Shown: positions 24,055 through 31,672 of the stretch, one piece after another | Numbering within the stretch: the stretch's first letter is position 1 | Layout of the letters: each line of letters begins with the position of its first letter | NCBI GenBank assembly: GCA_016781085.1 | Contig: JADDQZ010000028.1 | Location: forward strand, 27,112 to 62,747 | DNA: 35,636 bases | Direction: 5' to 3' | Source: Actinomycetota bacterium | GTDB lineage: Bacteria > Actinomycetota > Thermoleophilia > Solirubrobacterales > Solirubrobacteraceae | Position numbers and translations under genes: made by a program | The notes under the pieces: generated by a model | What the model saw: the letters and a program-made list of their open reading frames with translations, nothing else | Told to the model about the DNA's origin: nothing | Database searches by the model: none

Positions 24055-25358
24055 GGCGTCATCCCGACTGCCGTGCGACGCGCGCGGTCTGAGACGAGCA
24101 GCAGAAGCGCCAGCAGCACGAAGTTCGCGACGATCGACGACCCGCCATAGGACACGAACGGCAAGGTCACGCCGGTGAGCGGGATGAGTTTGATCACGCC
24201 ACCGACGATCACGAACACCTGCAACGCGAAGACCGCGGTCAGGCCGGTGGCCAGCAGCTTGGAAAAGGAGTCCTGCCCGAGCATGGCGATGCGCAACCCG
24301 CGTTCGACGAACAGCAGGTAGACAAGCAGCAGGGCGCATGCTCCGACGAGGCCGAGCTCGTTGACGATGACCGCGTAGATGAAGTCGGTGTCGGGTGTCG
24401 GCAGGATCGACTGCTTCGGTGTTCCCAGCAGCGCCTGCGCAAAGCCCTTGCCGAACAAGCCTCCGTCTGCTTGGGCGAACAACGATTGAGCGAGTTGGTA
24501 GCCGGCTCCCTGAACGACGTCCGGCGCGAAGGGGTCGCGCCAGATCGTCAAGCGTTCCCGGACGTGCGAGACGTTGGTGGCGATGAGCCACGATCCGGCG
24601 AAGAACGCCGTCATGCCCGCCACCACGAACGAGAAGCGGTTGGTGGCGACATAGAGCAGGGCGAGAAACCCGCCGAAGAACATCAGCGACGAACCGAGGT
24701 CGCGGATGAAGATCAGCATCAGCATCGCGAGCCCCCAGATCACGAGCAGGGGTCCGAATTGCTTGAGCGGAGGGATCGTCAGGCCAAGAAAGCGCTTCGC
24801 GCCCTGAACGAGGACTTGACGGTTGTCGCGCAGATAGGCGGCCAGGAAGATCACGATCGCGATCTTCGAGAACTCCGCCGGTTGAAAGGAGATCGGCCCG
24901 ACTTTGACACCAAGGTAGGCGCCGTTGACCTGCTGGCCGATGAACGGCAACCGCGGAGCGGCGAGGAGCAGCAATCCGGCCACGGCGATCGTGTAGCGGT
25001 AGCGCTCGAGCACGCGGAAGTCCTGGCGTAGAAAGAAGATCGTGGCCGTGAAGAGCGCGAGGGCGATCACGAACCAGCGTGCCTGTATGAGCGCCTTGTC
25101 TGGATTGAGCCGGTAGATGACCACAAGCCCGAAGCAGACGAGCACCGCCGCAAGCGGAAACAGGTACGGGTCGGCGTGCGGGAGCAAGAACCGCAGCACC
25201 ACGTGGCCCGTCAGGCAGAGCGCGAGAAACATCGCGCCGTAGGAGAGCGACACGTTCGACAGCTCAGCCGCGCGTTCGATGAAGATTGCCGCGAAGCCGA
25301 ACGAGACGAGCAGCGAGGCCGGAATCAACGCGAGCAGCTCGCGATTGCGCGCGCTCAC
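24051..25358 (-). CDS. rodA: SEDS glycosyltransferase RodA/FtsW
   Basis: Polytopic membrane peptidoglycan polymerase, partner of PbpA. The 435-residue product has about twelve hydrophobic segments and SEDS motifs: VKVGPISFQPAEFSKIAIVI, IRDLGSSLMFFGGFLALLYV, and near the C-terminus PLTGVTLPFVSYGGSSIVAN. The GTG at 25358 overlaps the pstP stop (GTGA) and gives the start SARNRELLALIPASLLVSF; the upstream extension is an arginine-rich shadow. Assigned RodA because of the operon (pstP-rodA-pbpA) although RodA and FtsW are hard to tell apart by sequence. Confidence 0.94.
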   Translation of the reverse strand: MSARNRELLALIPASLLVSFGFAAIFIERAAELSNVSLSYGAMFLALCLTGHVVLRFLLPHADPYLFPLAAVLVCFGLVVIYRLNPDKALIQARWFVIALALFTATIFFLRQDFRVLERYRYTIAVAGLLLLAAPRLPFIGQQVNGAYLGVKVGPISFQPAEFSKIAIVIFLAAYLRDNRQVLVQGAKRFLGLTIPPLKQFGPLLVIWGLAMLMLIFIRDLGSSLMFFGGFLALLYVATNRFSFVVAGMTAFFAGSWLIATNVSHVRERLTIWRDPFAPDVVQGAGYQLAQSLFAQADGGLFGKGFAQALLGTPKQSILPTPDTDFIYAVIVNELGLVGACALLLVYLLFVERGLRIAMLGQDSFSKLLATGLTAVFALQVFVIVGGVIKLIPLTGVTLPFVSYGGSSIVANFVLLALLLLVSDRARRTAVGMTP

Positions 25359-26707
25359 TGGTTGAGCTCCCCTCGCTCGATCTGCAACACCAGATCTTCG
25401 ACGTCTTCGCGTGAGCGCAGCTGGTGATCGAGCAAAGTGCGTCGGCGGCTGGCCGGCAGCATGTAAGCGGTCACACCCGAGGTGTAGAAGCGCTCGTAGA
25501 GGCGGACTCCGCCCGGCAGCTCGTACGGCACGCCGCGGTAGATCGTCAGCTGCTGCGCGGGCGTCGGCGAGGCGCCGACGAAGTAGACGAGCCGGCTCGA
25601 CAGCCACGCCCCCGCCACCAGCGGAAACACGAACAGCAGCAGGACCGCGAGCACCCGCAGCGGCCGGCGGCGGCGCCGGGGTGCGGCGGGCTCGCGAGGA
25701 CTCGCATGCTGATCATCTCCGTTGGGGCTGCGCACGCGCCCGGACGCAACGGCGCGACCACCGGCGACAGAAGCCGCGCCGGACTTCGGCGAACCGTCGT
25801 GCGGCGAGACAGCTGGCAAGACGACCGTGTCGCCGCGGCGCGACTCGCGGTTCTGCACTCGGGTCGCGGCAACCGCTGGCTGCTCGCCGGTGTCGGCCTC
25901 GACTACCGCCGTCTCGCGTGTCGGTTGACCAGCATCGCCATGAACGGCCGTCAACCCGGCTTCGGAGTCATTCGGAACCGGTGTGGCGGATTGAACTTCC
26001 TCCAGCCGGAAAAGGATGACGGTGATGTTGTCGCGGCCACCGGCGTGATTGGCCGCTGCGATCAACTCGCGTCCCGCCTGCTCGAGCGCCGGACGGTCCA
26101 GGAGGATCTGCTTGATCTGCCCTTCGGGAATCATCGAAGTGAGGCCATCGGAACACAGCAGGAAGACGTCGTTGGGCTTGGCTGCGAAGACGTCGACGTC
26201 GACCTGGACTTCGGGCTCCGGTCCGAGCGCTCGGGTGATCACCGACCGCTGCGGGTGACTCTCGGCTTGGGCTTCGGTCAACTTGCCGCGTGCCACCAAC
26301 TCGCCGACCAGCGAGTGGTCGTGGGTCAAGCGGACGAGGTCGCCGTCGCGCAGCAGGTAACAGCGGGAATCGCCCACGTGAGCGACCACGACCTCGTCGT
26401 CGCGACTGACGTAGGCGGCCGTCAGCGTGGTGCCCATACCCGCGCGCCGGCGATCAGACCGCGACTGCTCGTTGATCTGCTGATTGGCCGTCTTGACGGT
26501 TTCCACCAGGCTTTGCGCCGGAGCAGCGTCGTCGACGCCGGACTCAAAGCAGCGCACAGCGATGTCGGACGCGACTTCGCCGGCTTCGGCACCGCCCATG
26601 CCGTCGGCCACCGCGAACAACGGCGACCGTGCGAACAGCGAATCCTCGTTGCCTTGGCGCTGGCGCCCGACATCGGAGTCGTGGAACTGCTCAGAGACGC
26701 GTAGCAT
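25355..26707 (-). CDS. pstP: PP2C-family Ser/Thr phosphatase PstP
   Basis: Membrane-anchored metal-dependent phosphatase that reverses PknB-type phosphorylation. 450 residues: catalytic domain 1-237 with NED (20-22), VADGMGG (Asp35), GMGTTLTAAYV, AHVGDSRCYLLRDG, LLCSDGLTSM (Asp187) and GGRDNITVILFRL (Asp226), all metal ligands present. A variable Ala/Pro/Gly segment leads to an Arg-rich patch and a membrane helix about 351-376, followed by about 75 extracellular residues as in mycobacterial PstP. It starts five bases after fhaB and overlaps rodA. Confidence 0.95.
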   Translation of the reverse strand: MLRVSEQFHDSDVGRQRQGNEDSLFARSPLFAVADGMGGAEAGEVASDIAVRCFESGVDDAAPAQSLVETVKTANQQINEQSRSDRRRAGMGTTLTAAYVSRDDEVVVAHVGDSRCYLLRDGDLVRLTHDHSLVGELVARGKLTEAQAESHPQRSVITRALGPEPEVQVDVDVFAAKPNDVFLLCSDGLTSMIPEGQIKQILLDRPALEQAGRELIAAANHAGGRDNITVILFRLEEVQSATPVPNDSEAGLTAVHGDAGQPTRETAVVEADTGEQPAVAATRVQNRESRRGDTVVLPAVSPHDGSPKSGAASVAGGRAVASGRVRSPNGDDQHASPREPAAPRRRRRPLRVLAVLLLFVFPLVAGAWLSSRLVYFVGASPTPAQQLTIYRGVPYELPGGVRLYERFYTSGVTAYMLPASRRRTLLDHQLRSREDVEDLVLQIERGELNQ

Positions 26708-26712
26708 CGCGG

Positions 26713-27213
26713 TCAGCGCTCGAAGCGGAATTCGGAGTCGCCGATTTGGATCGCGTCACCCGCGTGCAGGGGCTGGGGCCCGGCCAGAACTTCGCCGTTG
26801 AACCGGGTGCCATTCGTGGATCCAAGGTCTTCGAGCACGATCACATCTCCCTGAGGAACCAGCCGGGCGTGACGCGATGACGCGAACGCGTCTTGTAACC
26901 GGATGTCGGCTTCGTCGCCACGACCGAGGGTCGCTCCTTCGGAAAGATCGTAGGCGTCGCCGCTGCGAAGCCCTGGGGCCGACACCACCCGTAGCCGCGG
27001 CGGCGCCTGCGCCGGAGAAGTCGCGAGACCCGACACCGCAGCCTGCATTCCGGTCGCTTGATCGTAGTCAGAGCCAGGACTCGTGCCCGGACCAGCACGC
27101 CCTCCGACCGCCCGGCCCAAGTCCTTCAGAGCCGAGCGGGCCATCCAGATGAGAAACAGATACAGCACAGCCAGGAACGCGAACTTGAGGATCACCGCCA
27201 TGGGTTCGAGCAT
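26713..27213 (-). CDS. fhaB: FHA-domain membrane protein FhaB (FipA-like)
   Basis: 166 residues: an N-terminal membrane helix (about 8-24, VILKFAFLAVLYLFLIW), a flexible linker, then an FHA domain (about 74-166) with the phosphothreonine-binding residues GRG (97-99), SRH (113-115) and STNG (132-135). In actinobacteria this protein reads phosphothreonines made by PknA/PknB and links them to division/wall proteins. Start ATG 27213; ATG 27201 four codons on is the alternative. Lies three bases after fhaA. Confidence 0.92.
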   Translation of the reverse strand: MLEPMAVILKFAFLAVLYLFLIWMARSALKDLGRAVGGRAGPGTSPGSDYDQATGMQAAVSGLATSPAQAPPRLRVVSAPGLRSGDAYDLSEGATLGRGDEADIRLQDAFASSRHARLVPQGDVIVLEDLGSTNGTRFNGEVLAGPQPLHAGDAIQIGDSEFRFER

Positions 27214-27216
27214 CCG

Positions 27217-27993
27217 TCACCCAACCTCGAACGCCAGGCGAGATGTTCCAAGATCTAGCGTGTCGCCGTGATTGAGGCGCTCCGGTCCCGAAATCTTTCG
27301 GCCACTGACCTTGACGCCGTTGGTCGAGCCGAGATCGACCACTACCCAGGAGCCGCCCGACGGGCGTACCTCGGCGTGGTGGCGGGAGACGTTGGCGTCG
27401 TCGAGCACGATGTCGCAATCGCGCGAGCGGCCGATCACCACACCGCTCGAAGTAAGGATCTCCGTGCGTCCGTTGAACAGCAGCTTGGCCCTGCCGCGAT
27501 TCGGGTTCGGCGCCTGAAGGGGGTCCGACAGCCGCTCGGAGACCGAGTAGACCATGGTGTGCCCGTGCTCACCCTGCCGCGGCTCCGCGCTCTCGGCGGA
27601 TTCCGCGGAATCGACCATCCGGGCCTGGATGCCGAATTCTCCCAGGCGCAGGCGCTCATCGGTGCGGAACTCGATCGACGGCCGGGTGATCAGCGACATT
27701 CCTTCGGCGCGAGCATGTTCGAGCAGGTATCCCGACAACTCGTCGCGCAGGTCCGCCTCGTAGGCCGAGAACTGCTCTCGATCTTGCGGCGAAAGCCAGA
27801 CGACGTACTCGTTGGGGACGTACGCGCGCGACAGCGAGACGACTTTGTGCTCGTCCATCTCCCGCACCAGCTTGCGCGCGATCTCCACCGGGCGCACTTC
27901 TGATTTGAAGGCCCGCGCGAAGGCTCCCTCGACTACACCGGCGATCTTGGCTTCCAAGGTCCGTAACACGTTCATGCGCGCGTACCCGGACAT
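27217..27993 (-). CDS. fhaA: FHA-domain protein FhaA (DUF3662 + FHA)
   Basis: 258 residues: an N-terminal DUF3662 domain (about 7-128; VEGAFARAFKSEVRPVEIAR, LVREMDEHKVVSLSRAYVPN, EYVVWLSPQDREQF), an Ala/Glu/Ser-rich linker, and a C-terminal FHA domain with VIGRSRDCDIVLDD, SRHH (203-206) and STNG (223-226). FhaA in mycobacteria binds the phosphorylated MviN pseudokinase and restrains wall synthesis. ATG 27993 gives a leaderless-type start; ATG 27975 (MNVLRTLEAKI) fits the usual protein start better but lacks a ribosome site too. Confidence 0.93.
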   Translation of the reverse strand: MSGYARMNVLRTLEAKIAGVVEGAFARAFKSEVRPVEIARKLVREMDEHKVVSLSRAYVPNEYVVWLSPQDREQFSAYEADLRDELSGYLLEHARAEGMSLITRPSIEFRTDERLRLGEFGIQARMVDSAESAESAEPRQGEHGHTMVYSVSERLSDPLQAPNPNRGRAKLLFNGRTEILTSSGVVIGRSRDCDIVLDDANVSRHHAEVRPSGGSWVVVDLGSTNGVKVSGRKISGPERLNHGDTLDLGTSRLAFEVG

Positions 27994-28027
27994 CCGGTGA
28001 TTTGAGCGTTCCGGTTCACGCCAGGGA

Positions 28028-29770
28028 TTATCCCGCTTGCGCCCGCGGCCATATCGCCGCGATCGTCGCGACTACGCCGCCGATGACCAGTTCATGCCAT
28101 TCCGGGTATCCAGCCGGCGTGCTTGCAGCGGTGGCGACGAGCCACGTGCCCACCGCCAGCGCACCCGACCACGCAGCGGCCCGCAGCAGCGCCGCCGCTC
28201 CGCTCGCCCCTCGCAAAACCCAAGGAAGGACGAGGGCGGCAACGCCCCAGACGACGGCAAGGAGAAAGGCGCCAGTCGTCACGAGATCGCCGACAGCGCG
28301 CTGCGCCGTTTGCGCGCTCGGCGCGATTCCTGGACCCGCGGACGTCAGCGCCACCGGCTCAAAGAGCAGTTCGGCGTCAAGTATCAGCTCGGTCAGAAGC
28401 AGCCACCAAGCGCCGGCCGCTCCCGCAGCGATGCGCGTCTGCCACCGCCGCGACCGCCCGCAAGCCGAGACGAACAGCAGCGCAACCGACAGCGCCGCGG
28501 ACATGGGAGCCAAAGCGAGCAGTGCCCATAGGCGGCCGTCGCGCGCCAGCAGGACGATCGGTGCAACGGCCGCTGCCACGACGAGCACAGCCAGCCCGTT
28601 TTGACCTGAGATGACGAGGGCAGCAAGGCCCACCGCCGAGGCCGCAAGGAAGCCGCCGCGTGGGTAGAGGACGGCCATCGCGGCGACGGCCGTGCCCACT
28701 GGGACGGGTTCGAGCAGCGCCCCGGCTCCAGCGAAACCGGAATCTCCGAGCGCCGTAGCTCCCGCCGCGAGCGCCCCACTGCAGAGTGCTCCCGCGGCTC
28801 GCACGACCCATGCCGGCAACAGTGCCCGCGGCACCTCGCTGGAAAGCGGCAACAACCGGCCGCCGGCGTCGGAGACCGCGTTGAGAGCCGACGCCATCGC
28901 CTCCTGCAGATCGCCAAGCGTCCCGCGCTCGTCCGGATCGGGGGCCAGACAGGAATCGATGGCCTCGAGAAGCTCTTCCGGGAGATCCGGGCGGGACTCT
29001 TTGAGCGGCGGCAGCACGGTTCCGACGCGGCGAGCGGTCGCCGCCGGAGTACCAGCCCGAACGGGATTACAACCCGCCAGCGCTTCGTAGAGCACGAGTG
29101 CGAGGGCGTAGACGTCGACGCGTTCGTCGATCAGCTCTCCCGATGCTTGTTCAGGAGCCATGTAGGCCAGCGTGCCGACGATGTCTCCTGTCTGCGTCAG
29201 ACCCTCGTCTCCGGCGAGCCATGCCACGCCAAAGTCCGCGAGCTTCGCCGCCGGTGCCCACTCGTCGCCGTCTTTGAGAGCGGCGTCCGGGACCATGACG
29301 TTTTGTGGCTTGACGTCGCGATGAATGACTCCGCGCGCGTGCGCGTGGAGAAGCGCCACGACGAGCGCGAGACCGACCCGCAGGACATCGCGATCGGAGA
29401 GCTCATCGTCGGCCTCCAGTTCCGCCAGCGTGCGCCCGATGACGAGCTCGGACACCAGGAAGCGGGTGTTTCCCACCTCTCCGGCGTCGTAGACGGCGAC
29501 CACGGCCGGGTGGTCGAGGCGGGCGGCTGCGGTGGCCTCGCGGCGCGCTCGCTGCGGCGAGCCAGCCGGCCCGTCGATGAGCTTGACCGCGACGGGGCGG
29601 CGCAGCCGCTCGTCGTACCCCTCGTACACGGCGCCGAAGCCCCCGGCCCCGAGTCGTCGGCCCACCCGGTAGCGACCGACCAGCAGGTGCTCGGCCAGCG
29701 CGGGAGCCGGCCGGAAAGGACTGTCCCCCATGGCGACGGTGTGATCGTCGCTGGCTGGTCTGCCGATCAT
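28028..29770 (-). CDS. Ser/Thr protein kinase fused to a multi-helix membrane domain
   Basis: 580 residues with ATG 29770 (AAGG four bases upstream); ATG 29731 and ATG 29911 are alternatives. The kinase domain has RLGAGGFGAVYEG (about 39-51), Lys63, HRDVKPQN (150-157), DFG (179-181) and APEQASGE, so it should be active. Instead of one helix and an external sensor, the C-terminal 240 residues contain about eight hydrophobic segments (WVVRAAGALCSGALAAGATA, LAVLVVAAAVAPIVLL, LWALLALAPMSAALSVALLF and others) with short loops. It stands at the head of the fhaA-fhaB-pstP-rodA-pbpA-pknB-ddl gene string, 34 bases before fhaA, where pknA is missing. Substrate and signal cannot be read from sequence. 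Confidence 0.87.
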   Translation of the reverse strand: MIGRPASDDHTVAMGDSPFRPAPALAEHLLVGRYRVGRRLGAGGFGAVYEGYDERLRRPVAVKLIDGPAGSPQRARREATAAARLDHPAVVAVYDAGEVGNTRFLVSELVIGRTLAELEADDELSDRDVLRVGLALVVALLHAHARGVIHRDVKPQNVMVPDAALKDGDEWAPAAKLADFGVAWLAGDEGLTQTGDIVGTLAYMAPEQASGELIDERVDVYALALVLYEALAGCNPVRAGTPAATARRVGTVLPPLKESRPDLPEELLEAIDSCLAPDPDERGTLGDLQEAMASALNAVSDAGGRLLPLSSEVPRALLPAWVVRAAGALCSGALAAGATALGDSGFAGAGALLEPVPVGTAVAAMAVLYPRGGFLAASAVGLAALVISGQNGLAVLVVAAAVAPIVLLARDGRLWALLALAPMSAALSVALLFVSACGRSRRWQTRIAAGAAGAWWLLLTELILDAELLFEPVALTSAGPGIAPSAQTAQRAVGDLVTTGAFLLAVVWGVAALVLPWVLRGASGAAALLRAAAWSGALAVGTWLVATAASTPAGYPEWHELVIGGVVATIAAIWPRAQAG

Positions 29771-29797
29771 CGGGCCTTCTGCCCAGGGTTCAACGTC

Positions 29798-29855
29798 GGG
29801 GCGGGACTTCCTGCCCGACGACTCAGCGAGCACCGGGGCGCGACTTTCCTGCCCC
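29798..29855. repeat. Two imperfect GGGGC-GACTT-CCTGCCC repeats in divergent region
   Basis: GGGGCGGGACTTCCTGCCC (29798-29816) and GGGGCGCGACTTTCCTGCCCC (29835-29855) lie 37 bases apart and each has complementary ends (GGGGC/GCCCC-like). A shorter relative, GGGCCTTCTGCCC, is at 29772-29784. They are in the space between the divergently read kinase gene and the gene starting at 29992, where operators would be expected. If the kinase starts at 29911 they would instead be coding. Confidence 0.4.
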
Positions 29856-29991
29856 GCTGGCTGCGCAATTGGCACGCGAGCCGCAGCACAATCGTCCGCG
29901 CAGCCCTTCATACTGGGGACGCCACTTCAAGAGTGCCAAAGGAGGCAGGTCGCGGCACGTCGTCAAAGACGATTGCCGCCCGCAGATTCCC

Positions 29992-31107
29992 GTGTCCTTC
30001 TTCGAGGACGACGAACCCCGCACCACTCCAGTCCGGCCCCGGAGGGCCGCAGGGACCCCTGCGGCCGGAGCCGGCGCGCTCGATCCCAGTGCCGTCAGAC
30101 GCCGGCGGGCGATCTTTGCCGTTGTCGTCGTCCTGCTCTTGATCCTCCTCGCGCTGTTGCTGCGTGGCTGTCTCGATACGCGCAGCGACAACGCACTCAA
30201 GGACTACAACCGTGAGATGAAGACCATCGTCGAGGACTCCGATGTCCAGGTCGGCGAGCAGTTCTTTCAGTTGCTCAGCGACGACACCACCGAATCAGCC
30301 CAGGACCTGCAGACGGGAATCTCGGCTTATCGGGTCTCCGCGCAACAGCAACTGGAGCGCGCGCGCGACATGGATGTGCCGGCAGACGTACGCGACGCAC
30401 ACCAGTCCGCCCTCATCGCGCTGGAGCTGCGTCGCGACGGGCTGTCGGCCATTGCGGAAGAGATCCGTCCGGCGCTCGGAGACGAAGGCGAGACCGCCGA
30501 CACGGCAATCGCAGGGATCGCGCAACAGATGGGCGCGTTCCTCGCTTCAGATGTGCTTTGGCAGTCACGTGTGACGCCGCTGGTCCGTGATGCCTTCAAG
30601 CGCGAGGAGATCACCGGAGAGCGCGCCGCGACGACGAGCAATTTCCTCGAAGGCACCGAGTGGCTAGATCCGGAGACGGTCGCCGAACGGCTCGGACAGA
30701 ACCTCACCGACGGAGAGACCGAGGACGGTGAGGCGGCACCAGGACTGCACGGAACCGGGATCGACGCCGTGTCGGCCGGCACGTTGACGCTCCAGCCTGG
30801 AGACGTCGTCAACCGCATCCCCGCCGACACAGAGTCCTTCATCGTCACGTTCACGAATCAAGGGGAGAATGACGAGGCGGACGTTCAGGTCACCCTTACC
30901 ATCGAAGGCACCGAGGGCGATCCGATCCGTGCCGTGCGGACCATCGACACGGTGGCTCGCGGGCAAACCGTGCCGGCTTCACTCTCGGTCGACGAGACGC
31001 TGCCGACGCAGCAGGCAGTAACGATCACCGCGGAAGTCAAGCCGGTGCGCGGAGAACAGAAGACCGACAACAACAAGCTGGTGTTCCAGGCCCTCTTCAC
31101 CCCGTGA
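29992..31107 (+). CDS. Membrane-anchored protein with CARDB-like C-terminal domain
   Basis: Function not recognised. With the GTG at 29992 the product has 371 residues and starts SFFEDDEPRTTPVRP, a short cytoplasmic part, then a transmembrane helix (about 41-60, IFAVVVVLLLILLALLL). The outside has a helical region (residues 65-210, with many Gln/Asp/Glu) and a C-terminal beta domain (about 255-371: GDVVNRIPADTESFIVTFTN, NDEADVQVTLTIEG, TDNNKLVFQ) typical of CARDB/cell-adhesion-related modules. A TTG at 29869 would add 41 residues. AAAGGAGG near 29937 has no start codon at proper distance. It diverges from the membrane kinase. Confidence 0.75.
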   Translation: MSFFEDDEPRTTPVRPRRAAGTPAAGAGALDPSAVRRRRAIFAVVVVLLLILLALLLRGCLDTRSDNALKDYNREMKTIVEDSDVQVGEQFFQLLSDDTTESAQDLQTGISAYRVSAQQQLERARDMDVPADVRDAHQSALIALELRRDGLSAIAEEIRPALGDEGETADTAIAGIAQQMGAFLASDVLWQSRVTPLVRDAFKREEITGERAATTSNFLEGTEWLDPETVAERLGQNLTDGETEDGEAAPGLHGTGIDAVSAGTLTLQPGDVVNRIPADTESFIVTFTNQGENDEADVQVTLTIEGTEGDPIRAVRTIDTVARGQTVPASLSVDETLPTQQAVTITAEVKPVRGEQKTDNNKLVFQALFTP

Positions 31108-31133
31108 CGGGCCGTCGGCGCGACGCCTATCCT
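31104..31133 (+). promoter_or_regulatory. Predicted sigma-70-type promoter for DUF4446 gene
   Basis: GTGACG (31104-31109), 18 bases, TATCCT (31128-31133). The -10 box ends eight bases before the GTG at 31142, so the message would be leaderless. The -35 box overlaps the stop codon of the preceding gene. Confidence 0.4.
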
Positions 31134-31141
31134 CGGTGCCG

Positions 31142-31672
31142 GTGGCGGAGCTGAGCCAACCGGTCGGCATCGCGGCGCTGGCGGGCGTAGGCCTCGCCGT
31201 CGTGTGCTTGCTCGTCAGCGCGGTGCTTTCGGTCAAGCTGCGGCGGTTGCGCGCGGACCAGGCCGTGATCCTGGGCGGCAATGGCCGCGAGGACCTGGCG
31301 TCCCACGCGGCGGATCTGGAGCGCTCGTTTCTGGGTCTGCGCGACCGCGTGGACGCCAGCGCTGAACAACTCGAGGCGCGGATGGCCGCGGTCGAAGCGC
31401 GCCTCGACGGCGCCGTCTACCACCGGGCGCTCGTGCGTTACGACGCTTACGGTGAGATGGCCGGCAAGCAGTCCATCTCGCTCGCCTTGCTGGACGCCGG
31501 CGGCAACGGCGTGGTGCTTTCGTCGATCGCGCACCGGGAGACGGCGCGCTTGTATTGCAAGCTGGTCCGCGACGGTGATGGCGAGCAGCCGCTGTCGCCG
31601 GAAGAACGCGAGGCGATCAGGCTCTCGCTGGCGGGCGAGACGCGATCCGTGTCGCTTGACCTCAAGCCATGA
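31142..31672 (+). CDS. DUF4446 family protein
   Basis: 176 residues: an N-terminal membrane helix (about 9-28, GIAALAGVGLAVVCLLVSAV), a coiled-coil stretch (ASHAADLERSFLGLRDRVDA, EQLEARMAAVEARL), then the DUF4446 core RALVRYDAYGEMAGKQSISL, LLDAGGNGVVLSSIAHRETA and LSPEEREAIRLSL. The family is common in Firmicutes and Actinobacteria, function unknown. GTG 31142 is chosen from the promoter spacing; GTG 31136 would add two residues. Its stop overlaps the pheA ATG by four bases (ATGA), so the two are co-translated. Confidence 0.86.
   Translation: MAELSQPVGIAALAGVGLAVVCLLVSAVLSVKLRRLRADQAVILGGNGREDLASHAADLERSFLGLRDRVDASAEQLEARMAAVEARLDGAVYHRALVRYDAYGEMAGKQSISLALLDAGGNGVVLSSIAHRETARLYCKLVRDGDGEQPLSPEEREAIRLSLAGETRSVSLDLKP

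Noticed and set aside
24055-24591. 179-codon N-terminal extension of PbpA
   Set aside because: Arg/Ala/His-rich and lies wholly inside rodA; GTG 24054 overlapping the rodA stop gives a normal PbpA.
25359-25607. 83-codon N-terminal extension of RodA
   Set aside because: Shadow of pstP; GTG 25358 with four-base overlap fits better.
24471-26704. Plus-strand frames opposite rodA and pstP
   Set aside because: No domains; Gln/Glu/Arg-rich or His-rich shadow translations.
27993-28060. GATAAT at 28027-28032 as a strong promoter for fhaA
   Set aside because: Overlaps the stop of the kinase gene and has no -35 hexamer at the right distance; too weak to list.
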